Below the pieces are notes generated by a model that had not been told where the DNA came from, made no database searches, and saw nothing but the letters and a program-made list of their open reading frames with translations. A DNA stretch of 12,239 nucleotides from Chloroflexota bacterium (GTDB lineage: Bacteria > Chloroflexota > Dehalococcoidia > UBA2979), in NCBI GenBank assembly GCA_009843585.1, contig VYDC01000104.1:1-12239 (forward strand), in the 5' to 3' direction. Positions 1 to 6,662 of this stretch are shown in pieces. The translations under genes were made by a program, and so were the position numbers. How positions within the stretch are numbered: the first letter of the stretch is position 1; each line of letters opens with the position of its first letter.

Positions 1-323
1 CCGGGACGCCGCTGCTCGCGCGCAGCGAGGAGGGGCACGCCGGGCGGGCGCCCGCCCCCGCGCCGGAGGCGCTCATTGGCGCCTGCCTGAGCGGGGAGAT
101 CGCCCCCGGCTTCTCGCTCACCCTCTACGAGGGGGGAAGCCTCGGGGAGCTCGAGGCCTGCGCGGAGAGTCTCGGCGTCGGGGCGCTCTACGCGCTCGAC
201 GAGGGCTCCTGGGTCCCCTACATCCTCGGGGCACCCTCATTCGTGAACCGCTCCTTCACCGCGCTCTTCCCGGGCGGACTGCCCCACGCCTTACCGCTCG
301 TCGTCCGGAGCGGCGGGGGCTGA
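1..323 (+). CDS. C-terminal part of a secreted or surface protein (5' end outside window)
   Basis: The reading frame is open from base 3 and ends at the TGA at 321-323, giving about 106 residues of a longer protein. A low-complexity Ala/Pro/Arg-rich linker (APAPAPE-like) is followed by a compact ~80-residue module starting near LIGACLSGEIAPGFSLTLYE. It continues through ACAESLGVGALYALDEG and YILGAPSFVNRSF and ends in LPLVVRSGGG. The module has one Cys near its start and one in the middle, which may pair if the protein is exported. I remember similar tails on secreted proteins of Dehalococcoidia-like Chloroflexota, but I cannot name a function or a Pfam family. The catalytic or binding part, if any, lies upstream of the window. 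The open frame, the codon bias and the clean stop make a real coding end likely. Confidence 0.75.
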   Translation, partial: GTPLLARSEEGHAGRAPAPAPEALIGACLSGEIAPGFSLTLYEGGSLGELEACAESLGVGALYALDEGSWVPYILGAPSFVNRSFTALFPGGLPHALPLVVRSGGG

Positions 324-816
324 GTCACGGCGCAAGGGAAGTCCACTCCCGGTTCTGTCGTCGCAGGTCCTGAGAGCGCGGCGACCGGTGTGCCGTTGCA
401 GTCTCGATGGGACGTCGGTGGGCCATGTGCCGCTCCACGATGGGTGGGAGCCTCAGTCTCTCTGACTGGGGGTCGGGAGGTCGCCGGGGGAGGCGCGGTC
501 CGGGCAGGATCGAGGCCGCGGTCGGGCCTCGACTGCGATGGAGGTCACCGGGGGACAGCTGCGCCACGAGCCGTCGCACCTCGCCCGGAAGCTCGAACGC
601 CGCGCTCCGGCACGAGTCGACACGATCCGGGCGCACGTCGTGCCTTGCTTCTATCGATGAGCGCGGGTACAGACTGCGGAGGCCCGGCTCGTCGACGAGC
701 CGCGCCGACACGCCCCCGGGCGGAAGGCCGAGGATGACGTCCGCCATCTGCTCGTCTCGAGCGCTCGTGGTCGTGCGGGCCGTGTCGGCCGCGCTCAGAC
801 CGGGGGTTGTTGGAGC
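324..816. other. Long non-coding gap with a hairpin repeat and a possible degenerate minus-strand ORF
   Basis: No gene that I recognise lies in these 493 bases. They contain the first copy of the dispersed hairpin repeat (447-474). On the minus strand roughly 555-745 reads MADVILGLPPGGVSARLVDE and continues to about SPGDLHRSR with G/C-rich third positions, as real genes here have. It has no recognisable domain, and the frame then runs into proline/arginine-rich text typical of non-coding GC-rich DNA. It may be the remains of a gene. Plus-strand ORFs at 390-737 and 407-820 look like composition artefacts. The promoter of the gene starting at 817 should also lie here, but no convincing -35/-10 pair was seen. 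Confidence 0.5.
447..474 (+). repeat. Dispersed 28-base hairpin repeat, copy 1
   Basis: Twenty-five of the 28 bases are identical to 7928-7955 in the same orientation. All three differences fall in the central five bases. The arms CCTCAGTC and GACTGGGG pair over 8 bp with one T.G wobble, leaving a 5-base loop (TCTCT here, CCCAT in copy 2). Outer GA/TC bases add two more pairs beyond a G.G mismatch. The wobble is allowed only if the plus strand is the RNA; on the minus strand it becomes a C.A mismatch. A conserved stem with a variable loop suggests that the fold matters. It could be a REP/MITE-type element, a terminator-like element or a protein-binding site. Confidence 0.65.
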
Positions 817-3390
817 ATGACACCCCTCGGCGGCGATCGCGGCTTCGCACACCGGGGCACAGGGCTTGAGGCGACCGCCCCCTTCGGCGCGGCCGTCCGT
901 TGGGGGGGTCGCGCACTCGCGCTCTGCGCCGTCGTCCTGCTGGCCGGGCTCGTCATCCTGGAGACCCCGCGCCCGGCGTCGGCCGACCACCCGGAGTGCG
1001 AGGTGACCGATCTCGGCGCCATCGGCGGCGAGACGGCCGTGCTCGAGACGGACGGGCGCTGGACGACTCAGGACTGCGACTCCGCCTTCCGGCCGGGGAG
1101 TGATGCCCATACGTACCGCTTCGAGGTCTCAGAGCCCGGTCGCGTCCGCATCGGCCTCACGTCCGCGGATGCCGCCTCGTACCTCTACCTCATGGCCGAG
1201 GACCGCAGGCGCATCGCCGACAACGATGACGGGGCTCCCCTCCTCGGCGCGCGCGTCGAGCGCGACCTGCAGCCGGGCACCTACCTGGTGGAAGCAACGA
1301 CCGTCGGAGGGCGCTCACACGGTCCCGCGGACTTCACCCTCACCATCGGATACGTCGCCAGCTGCGACCCCATCGACCTCGGCGCGCTCGAGCCCGGCAC
1401 GAGCCTCACGGCATCCGGGACCTGGACGATCGACACCTGCGGCTCTCGCTTCGTGGCGACCCATCCCGCTTATACCTACGCCTTCCACCTGCCGCAGGAT
1501 GGCCGCGTCCGCATCGACCTCGTCTCGGAGGACGGCGACCCCGTCCTCTCCCTCATATCACCCACGCAAGGGGTCATCGGCGCCAACGACGACGGGGGCG
1601 CGCGGCGCAACTCCCGGCTCGACCAGTACCTGGCGAGCGGGCTCTACCTCGTAGAGGCCACGACGTACAGCGCGCGGGATCGCAACCGGGTCCTGGCGGA
1701 CTTCACACTGACCGTCAGCCTCATTGAAGCGGACTCCTTCCTGATCAAGGTCGAGGCCCTCGAGATCCCGGACGTGGTGATCGCCGGCGAGCCCTTCACC
1801 GTGCACTACCGCGTCGGGAACCTCGGGCACACCGACCTCCCCGAGGGGCTCAGTGCCGAGGTCGTCGCGGCAGCGCCCGGCGGCACGTGGGACATCACGA
1901 GGTCCGTGCCGGCTCGGGGAGGACGGTGGGGTGCAGGCGTCTCCTACCACTCCGGCGACGAGGCGGCGTCCGGGACGAGCGCCCCGCTTTCGGCCCTGCG
2001 GCCGCTCACCCTGAACATTCGTGAGCCGGGCGACTCCTATGTGGTGCTCGTGATCTACGTCGACGACGACGAGGCGGAGCAGGAGGTCGACTTCCACTTC
2101 ATCGAGCGAGTCCTCTCCGTGCACAGCGGCCCGACCTTCGGGCCGAGGACCGTCACGGTCGACGGCAGTGACCTCGAGGTCGTGGCCACCGCCGACGAGG
2201 AGGGGATCGTGACCAACACGGTCACCTCCGCCTCCGACCCCGGCGCAGGGGTCGACCCGGCGGTTGAGGCCAGGGCTGTCTATGCGGCGGCCGTGGGCGC
2301 CTTCCTGCTGGACGGGATCTTCGACCGACCGGCCCTGGAGGGCCTTCAGGCGAGCGCGGAGCCGCTGGAGACGACCCGTGCGGACGCCGCCTCGACCACG
2401 CTGTACGGGGCGTTCTGGGAGCAGTACGCGGAGGTCGTCGCGACCGCCGGCGTCGAGAGAACGCTCGCGTCGGGAGAGATCGCGCATCCCGCCGCGGTCG
2501 AGGACCTCGTCCTGGAGATGGCGCGCAGAGTGTCGAGGCAGTACGCGTGGCTGGCGGCCTCGTGGAGCGCGCTCGAGGAGCAGGTGGCGGGCGGCGATGC
2601 GATCTCGTTCGGGCAGGCGGTCGCCCTGCAGAGCGAGCTGGCCTACGCCGAGCGAATCGTCGCACCCCTCGCGGCCGCCGGCAGGGCCGTCGAGGCCGCG
2701 CGCGCCGCGGAATCCAGCTGGAGCGATCCGGCCGTCGAGGCGATGGTTGAGGCGCTCGCCGCCCAGGCCGGCTGTGGCTCACAGCCCTCGCTGCTCGCCC
2801 ACAGCTTGCTGTTCGCCGACGTCGAGGACGCGCGGGGACTGGCGGCGGCCGACGCGGAGCTTCGGGCTTCCAGTCCGATACTCGGGTACGCGAGCGATGC
2901 CGCGCTCTGCTCGGCCTTCTCCGTGGATCGTGAGAACGCGTGGTTCCTGCGCCGGTTGGGCGTCTCCTCCGACCCGGTGCTCGCTTCACTGCACGTCCCC
3001 GGGCGGTCGCCCCGGGCCGAGGATCCGCCGGCGCCTCCGTATGAACTGCGGGTGGTCGCGCGGCTGGCGGAGGACGGTCGCGTGGAGCACGGGGTGGAGC
3101 TGGCGAGCGGCGTGCTGGTGCTGCCGCCCCGCCGCCTGTTGCCCGTCGATGCGCCGGCCGGCCGCTGGTATGTCAGCGGCGACGTCGAGGTCGATGGCGG
3201 CGCGATCGGGCTGATCCGCGCGCGACGGCTGGGCGACGGCCGCATCGAACTGGGATTCCGCACCGTCGCCGGTGACAGCGTCGCCCCCGACGTCCGGTAC
3301 CTGCCGGCCGACCTGCCGGTAGGCGTCTGGGTGCGGAGCAGCGTCATCGAAGTCGCTCCGCCGCCGGCCGGGGAGAATGGTCCCAGGTAA
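817..3390 (+). CDS. Exported multidomain protein: two PPC-like domains, CARDB-like domain, helical region, C-terminal ~50-aa repeats
   Basis: The protein has 857 residues. A basic N-terminus and hydrophobic stretch (about 33-48, ALALCAVVLLAGLVIL) end at ASA-DHP (~54-57), a good signal peptidase I site, so it is exported. Residues 60-178 and 182-300 are two tandem beta domains of the PPC type: 'DLGA...G.W...C', 'HTYRFEV..PGRVRI.L', 'DNDDG', 'L.PGTYLVEATT', 'ADFTLT'. Each starts with a Cys pair (C61/C87, C183/C208), probably a disulphide. Residues about 309-430 resemble a CARDB adhesion domain (VIAGEPFTVHYRVGNLG). Residues 480-730 are Ala/Glu-rich and helical, with C653 and C698. Two ~50-residue repeats close the chain (742-792, 797-846). 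No protease or other catalytic site is visible. A surface or secreted adhesin-like role is inferred. The GGAG at 812-815 is only one base from this ATG, so the true start could be further in. Confidence 0.85.
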   Translation: MTPLGGDRGFAHRGTGLEATAPFGAAVRWGGRALALCAVVLLAGLVILETPRPASADHPECEVTDLGAIGGETAVLETDGRWTTQDCDSAFRPGSDAHTYRFEVSEPGRVRIGLTSADAASYLYLMAEDRRRIADNDDGAPLLGARVERDLQPGTYLVEATTVGGRSHGPADFTLTIGYVASCDPIDLGALEPGTSLTASGTWTIDTCGSRFVATHPAYTYAFHLPQDGRVRIDLVSEDGDPVLSLISPTQGVIGANDDGGARRNSRLDQYLASGLYLVEATTYSARDRNRVLADFTLTVSLIEADSFLIKVEALEIPDVVIAGEPFTVHYRVGNLGHTDLPEGLSAEVVAAAPGGTWDITRSVPARGGRWGAGVSYHSGDEAASGTSAPLSALRPLTLNIREPGDSYVVLVIYVDDDEAEQEVDFHFIERVLSVHSGPTFGPRTVTVDGSDLEVVATADEEGIVTNTVTSASDPGAGVDPAVEARAVYAAAVGAFLLDGIFDRPALEGLQASAEPLETTRADAASTTLYGAFWEQYAEVVATAGVERTLASGEIAHPAAVEDLVLEMARRVSRQYAWLAASWSALEEQVAGGDAISFGQAVALQSELAYAERIVAPLAAAGRAVEAARAAESSWSDPAVEAMVEALAAQAGCGSQPSLLAHSLLFADVEDARGLAAADAELRASSPILGYASDAALCSAFSVDRENAWFLRRLGVSSDPVLASLHVPGRSPRAEDPPAPPYELRVVARLAEDGRVEHGVELASGVLVLPPRRLLPVDAPAGRWYVSGDVEVDGGAIGLIRARRLGDGRIELGFRTVAGDSVAPDVRYLPADLPVGVWVRSSVIEVAPPPAGENGPR

Positions 3391-3812
3391 CTGCCACGGG
3401 GATTCTGGCCGGAGACGGCGAGCACTCCGTCGGCGACACAGACCCTGCTGAATGCGAGGATCCGAAGCTACCGGATCGTGCGAGAGCGCGGCGCGTGGTT
3501 CGGACTCTGGCCGCGACGAACCGCTGACGGCTTCCACGGACCTAGGGCGGACGGGCGACTCGCGCCCGTGTCCATTCCCGCGCGGCGCTGTGATGCGGCC
3601 AGCGCGGTTGCGCGAGTACCGACCCGAGGCGGGCGGCATCCTCCGCGCCCGCCAGCCGAAGACAGCGGGGGGTCAGCTGGCCGGAGCGACGGAAGCATCG
3701 TGTCCCGCTAGGCACATCGGCATCCGGCGTGCGACCGGTCCGGGAGTCGTCGTCGGGCTAGCTTGCCGGGACTGAACCACCGGCCGCCCGCGTGAGGAGA
3801 GCCGTCCCACGT
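3391..3812. other. Gap between the exported protein and higA; no gene seen
   Basis: These 422 bases separate a plus-strand gene from a convergent minus-strand gene. Several ORFs of 60-107 codons exist in different frames, but their translations are rich in Arg, Pro, Gly and Ser without any recognisable motif, and none has a convincing ribosome binding site. A 12-base direct repeat (CGCCCGCGTGAG, 3785-3796 and 3828-3839) straddles the end of the gap and the 3' end of higA; in DNA this GC-rich it may be chance. No clear terminator hairpin with a T-run was found. Confidence 0.5.
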
Positions 3813-4085
3813 TCACAGAGTCTGGCGCGCCCGCGTGAGCTCGTAGGTGGCCTGTAGGCCAAGCCACAGCCGCGCCGACGTGCCAAGGACCTCCTCCAGC
3901 TGGATCGCCGTCTCGGCCGTGATCGCCTTCTTGCCACGAACGATCTCATTGATGACCTGCGGCGGCCGGCCCATCGCCTCAGCGAGCGCCCTCTGCGTCA
4001 TCCCGCGCGACTCCAGTTCCTCGCCGAGCAACTCGCCCGGATGGATAGCCAGGTCGCTCTCGAGGCGGGTGGGGACGCTACTCAT
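3813..4085 (-). CDS. higA: HigA-family addiction-module antitoxin (XRE helix-turn-helix)
   Basis: This is a 90-residue protein with the full HigA/VapI signature: IHPGELLGEELESRGMT (14-30), a helix-turn-helix around 29-50 (QRALAEAMGRPPQVINEIVR), GKKAITAETAIQLEEVLGTS (51-70), and the closing W-L-x-L-Q-x-x-Y-E-L block (74-83). HigA antitoxins bind their toxin and repress their own operon through the HTH. The cognate higB normally lies just upstream in the same operon. Here only its last codons seem to remain, overlapping this start (see 4078-4140), so the antitoxin is probably an orphan. It lies 72 bases downstream of the XRE gene of the neighbouring RelE-type module and could be transcribed with it. 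Family call is firm; present-day activity is unknown. Confidence 0.9.
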   Translation of the reverse strand: MSSVPTRLESDLAIHPGELLGEELESRGMTQRALAEAMGRPPQVINEIVRGKKAITAETAIQLEEVLGTSARLWLGLQATYELTRARQTL

Positions 4086-4140
4086 GATAGTCAGTCACGT
4101 CCTCAACCCGGACGGTGCGCTCATCATCTTGGTGGTCCGC
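4078..4140 (-). pseudogene. Possible C-terminal remnant of a HigB-like toxin gene
   Basis: In the frame that ends at the TAG (4080-4078), overlapping the ATG of higA, the minus strand reads ADHQDDERTVRVEDVTDYHE then stop. HigB toxins typically end in an acidic '..V...DYH' tail whose stop codon overlaps the start of higA, which is the arrangement seen here. Upstream the frame runs straight into the 3' end of the XRE antitoxin gene, so the RelE-like fold is gone. The match is short (about 12 informative residues) and could be coincidence, but its position in front of an orphan higA supports a truncated higB. Confidence 0.4.
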
Positions 4141-4157
4141 TTCCGGGATGACTGACC

Positions 4158-4457
4158 CTACGCCACCGGTATCCGCCGACGCTTCAGGCGCACGTCCACC
4201 TCGTAGCCGAGCTCGCGTGCGACGGCATGCAGCGTTTCAAGGCGCGGGCTGTGCCCGGCTGATTCGAGACGAGCGATTGCGCTTCTCGGCACGCCCACTG
4301 CGTCGGCGAGTTGCTGCTGTGTCCAGTGCTTTCGCTGGCGCAGGTCGCGCAGTTGGCCGACGACGGCGCGGCGCAGCCGCAACGCCTCGTACTCCGCCCC
4401 GATCTCGGGGTCGGCGGCGACGACATCCTCAATGTGTGCCCTAGCGTTCCTCGCCAT
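4158..4457 (-). CDS. XRE-family antitoxin of the RelE/Gp49-type module
   Basis: This is a 99-residue protein. The N-terminal part (1-30) is acidic and helical; an XRE helix-turn-helix spans about 33-87 (LRDLRQRKHWTQQQLADAVG, then VPRSAIARLESAGHSPRLET and LHAVARELGYEVDVRL). The C-terminus is basic (KRRRIP). Antitoxins of this layout pair with Gp49/HigB-type toxins, neutralise them by direct contact, and repress the shared promoter. The ATG at 4457-4455 was chosen because it overlaps the toxin's 3' end by 17 bases, the usual arrangement with the toxin first; the in-frame extension upstream (to 4640) lies inside the toxin and reads as non-coding Ser/Thr/Pro text. The stop is TAG. Confidence 0.92.
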   Translation of the reverse strand: MARNARAHIEDVVAADPEIGAEYEALRLRRAVVGQLRDLRQRKHWTQQQLADAVGVPRSAIARLESAGHSPRLETLHAVARELGYEVDVRLKRRRIPVA

Positions 4458-4797
4458 GACGGTCCCTCCAGTCCGCAAGTCGTCGCTGGGCGGTGGCGAG
4501 CGCCCGGCGATCGAGATGCTGCGATTGCTTCCGCCAGGCGTGGAGGAGGACGTAGCAACCCCCGTGCTCGGCGTAGGCGATCCGGTGCGAGCGCGGGCGC
4601 AGCTCGAAGATGCGCGCGTTGCGGTCGATGATCCGGGCATCGGGCATGCGCAAGGCGCTCCCCCGGTCCTCCAGCTCCACGATCAGGTCGAGGATCGCAG
4701 CCACATCGCGCTTGTCCCCCGAGCGCCCGAGTCGCTCCACGTAGACTGCGACGGGCTCGTGCCCTCTCGCTGTCTCGTAGTAGACGACCTCCGGCAT
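4441..4797 (-). CDS. RelE/ParE-superfamily toxin, Gp49/HigB type
   Basis: The 118 residues match the phage Gp49-like/HigB branch of RelE toxins: helices around VERLGRSGDKRDVAAILDLI (20-39), the 'ALRMPDAR' segment (48-55), the 'IFELRPRSHRIAYAEHG' strands (63-79), and 'CYVLLHAWRKQSQHLDRRAL' (81-100) with the conserved hydrophobic-H-x-x-x-K pattern. Members are usually ribosome-dependent mRNA interferases, though activity was not tested here and catalytic residues in this branch vary. It is the first gene of a two-gene operon with the XRE antitoxin, overlapping it by 17 bases. No frameshift or missing block is evident, so the pair looks intact. Start ATG 4797-4795 fits the family length and lies just behind a candidate -10 element. 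Confidence 0.9.
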   Translation of the reverse strand: MPEVVYYETARGHEPVAVYVERLGRSGDKRDVAAILDLIVELEDRGSALRMPDARIIDRNARIFELRPRSHRIAYAEHGGCYVLLHAWRKQSQHLDRRALATAQRRLADWRDRHGEER

Positions 4798-4837
4798 GGG
4801 CTAAGCGTATCATATATGTGACGGGGTCGGAGCGACC
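4798..4837 (-). promoter_or_regulatory. Candidate promoter/operator of the RelE/XRE module
   Basis: An AT-rich island in otherwise GC-rich DNA lies directly before the toxin start. It contains the perfect 8-base palindrome CATATATG (4811-4818) and, on the minus strand, TATGAT (4814-4809), a good -10 hexamer 11 bases before the ATG. That would give a very short 5' leader. The -35 region is weak (GGTCGC at 17-base spacing). The palindrome overlapping the -10 is where autorepression by the XRE antitoxin would be expected. Binding is inferred, not shown. Confidence 0.4.
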
Positions 4838-4844
4838 CGGGACG

Positions 4845-6074
4845 TTAGAACTTGTCGATGCACCAGGGGGCGGCGTGCCAGGCGAATAGTGCGTCGGCGA
4901 GGCGCAGGGCCTCGGGCGCGCCCTCAATGCGGCCGGCGCGGGCGAGCGTGGAGGGTGAGACGCCGCCCAGGTAGACGGCCGCGAGGTCATCGGCACCGAG
5001 GGTGAGGTCGGGCGAGGCATCGGTGGAGCGGCACGAGGCCCTGCCGCCCTCCGCTGAGAGCTCGAACCGACCCGCAGCCCACGGGCCGAAGGGATCGCGG
5101 ACATCGAGGACGAGGCGGCCGTCGGCGAGGTAGGCGCGGCCTTCGAGGGCGCGCGGCACGTCGAGGATGCGCACCCAGAGGGTGTCGCGCGGGATGCTGC
5201 GGAGCTGGCGGGGGTCGGCCAGCATCCAGAGCAGAGGGTCGTCGGGCGGTAGGTTGCTGGCCTCGATCGTGCCGACGAGGTCGATGCCGAAGAGATAGCG
5301 CCAGAGAGCAGCCGCGGCCGTGGTGTTCGCCGCGACCAGCTCGTGGAGCCGCACGGTGCCGCGGGGAAGGCCCTCGAGCGAATCGCCCTTGGCGGCGTAG
5401 ATGGCGTACCCCTCGGGTCCGGCCGGCGCTTCGTATTCGACGTACTGGCGCCGGGTGAAGCCGCCCTCGGGCTTCTCGGTCCGCGGGACGATGAAGGCGC
5501 GCCAGTGATCCGGATGACGCGCGATCATGCCGGGTCGGGACCCGCGCAGCTGCTCGTAGAGAAGCGGCCAGCGTTCGAGCGCGGCGTCGGGCTCGACGAA
5601 GCGGACTCCGCCGCGGGCGTCGGGCACTCCGGGGCGGAAGGCGGTGTGGCGGCGATCGATGCTGACGCGGTGGGACCGCACGGCCATCCCGTAGCCGAAG
5701 CGCCCGTAGATGAGGCTCTCGGAGGCCCAGAGGGCCGCGAGCGGCTCACCGCGCGCGCGTGTGTCGTCGAGCTGCCGCCGCATGAGCTCGGCGAGGATGC
5801 CGCGGCGGCGGTGCGTGGAGGCCACGGAAACGGCGGTCACGCCGGCCGTCGGCAGGTCGCCGCCGGGGACGCTCATCGAGAAGGTGATGGCGTGGGTCTT
5901 GCCCACCATCCGGTCGCCGTCGAAGGCGCCGAGGCTACGGTCCCACTCAAGCAGGGGGCGGACGCTCGCGGCCCAGGCAGCCGCGTTCTCGACATCGTCG
6001 AGAAACGCTAGCGCGCCGGTGGCCACCCATTCGTCCCAGTCGTCCTCCGTGAGCACGCGGTAGGTGATGCTCAT
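4845..6074 (-). CDS. Eis-like GNAT N-acetyltransferase with SCP2-type C-terminal domain
   Basis: The 409 residues have the Eis layout: an N-terminal GNAT domain (about 1-150), a second degenerate GNAT domain (about 155-290) and a sterol-carrier-like C-terminal domain (about 295-409). The acetyl-CoA motif is visible as VSVASTHRRRGILAELMRRQ (82-101). The IYGRFGYG segment (122-129) carries the Tyr used as general acid in characterised Eis enzymes, and the chain ends in Phe (CIDKF), whose terminal carboxylate acts as the base in Eis. Mycobacterial Eis acetylates several amines of aminoglycosides and some proteins; the substrate here is unknown. ATG 6074-6072 begins with MSITYRVLTEDDWDEW, the normal family start. 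It lies 45 bases downstream of the broken vapC and probably has its own promoter. Confidence 0.88.
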   Translation of the reverse strand: MSITYRVLTEDDWDEWVATGALAFLDDVENAAAWAASVRPLLEWDRSLGAFDGDRMVGKTHAITFSMSVPGGDLPTAGVTAVSVASTHRRRGILAELMRRQLDDTRARGEPLAALWASESLIYGRFGYGMAVRSHRVSIDRRHTAFRPGVPDARGGVRFVEPDAALERWPLLYEQLRGSRPGMIARHPDHWRAFIVPRTEKPEGGFTRRQYVEYEAPAGPEGYAIYAAKGDSLEGLPRGTVRLHELVAANTTAAAALWRYLFGIDLVGTIEASNLPPDDPLLWMLADPRQLRSIPRDTLWVRILDVPRALEGRAYLADGRLVLDVRDPFGPWAAGRFELSAEGGRASCRSTDASPDLTLGADDLAAVYLGGVSPSTLARAGRIEGAPEALRLADALFAWHAAPWCIDKF

Positions 6075-6119
6075 GATATCGACTATGGCCGGAGGGCTGG
6101 ACGATGTCGATGCCCCTGG

Positions 6120-6553
6120 TCAGCCGTCCACTAGCTCGATGCGATCGCCGTACCGCCGGAAGTCGCCCGCGTTGAAGGTGAGCAGCCTGCGCTCTCCACG
6201 CGCCAGCATGGTCGCGACGAAACTGGCATCGTGAAATCTGCCGCCCGTCCGCGGAGACTCCCGGCACAGGCCATCAGAAACTCGGTCACCACGGGGGCCG
6301 TCCTCGAGGATCTCGAAGCTGTCCGTCAGCCTGCTCACGTCGTCGAGCGCCTCCTCGAGGGTGATGGCCACGGGCCATGTCTGCGGGCGGGTGATCACCG
6401 ACAGCTACTCGCGCATCACCTGACGACTGATCCGCAGCGGTTCCGGGTCTCGGAACGCACGTCCAGACTGTTCCTGGCCGTGGTGCGATCGGGAGCGCCG
6501 GGAATGCGGGACCTCACCAGGACGCTTCGTGTCTACGAGCCTGGCGGGGTCAC
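6120..6553 (-). pseudogene. vapC: Decayed VapC-type PIN-domain toxin (frameshifts and in-frame stop)
   Basis: The last 92 codons (6398-6120) are typical VapC C-terminus: ITRPQTWPVAITLEEALDDV, then GRFHDASFVATMLARGERRL and LTFNAGDFRRYGDRIELV, including the conserved late Asp residues. The same frame continues upstream through EPLRISRQVMRE, then a TAG (6407-6405) where relatives have Tyr (REYL.V.TRP), then LSV. Further upstream the signal changes frame: VLVRSRIPGAPDRTTARNSLD in one frame, and ARLVDTK, the first catalytic Asp region, back in the original frame. At least two frameshifts and one nonsense codon are therefore needed. The probable original start is the GTG at 6553-6551, overlapping the vapB stop as GTGA. 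No functional nuclease can be made from this copy. Confidence 0.8.
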
Positions 6554-6652
6554 GCCCTCTCCTCGTAGAGGTCCTCTCGCCCGAGGCTCAGGCCCTCCGG
6601 CCACACTGCGGTGGGGTGGACAGGCCATGCCTCATCGAGGGGAGGCCTGCGG
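6550..6652 (-). pseudogene. vapB: C-terminal remnant of the VapB antitoxin partner
   Basis: The frame ending at TGA (6552-6550) reads ..VWPEGLSLGREDLYEERA, which fits the C-terminal toxin-binding tail of VapB antitoxins (a Trp-Pro-x-Gly-L-S-L block followed by an acidic E/D-L-Y-E-E-R end). Its stop overlaps the old vapC GTG by four bases (GTGA), exactly as in the intact vapBC pair at 8342-8345. The DNA-binding N-terminal half is missing: upstream the frame enters the 3' end of the oxygenase gene and loses VapB character. The antitoxin was thus cut off at about 6650, next to the oxygenase stop codon at 6663. The call rests mainly on context and the tail motif. Confidence 0.5.
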
Positions 6653-6662
6653 CAGCGCCCGC

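Noticed and set aside
1558..2487. 309-codon minus-strand ORF inside the exported PPC protein
   Set aside because: It is a shadow of the clearly real plus-strand gene; Arg/Gly/Val-rich without motifs.
3785..3839. 12-base direct repeat CGCCCGCGTGAG (3785-3796, 3828-3839) as a target-site duplication
   Set aside because: Only 32 bases of unrelated sequence lie between the copies, there is no element inside, and short GC-rich repeats are expected in this composition.
5343..6011. 222-codon plus-strand ORF inside the Eis-like gene
   Set aside because: Antisense shadow of the conserved acetyltransferase; no start signal and no domain.
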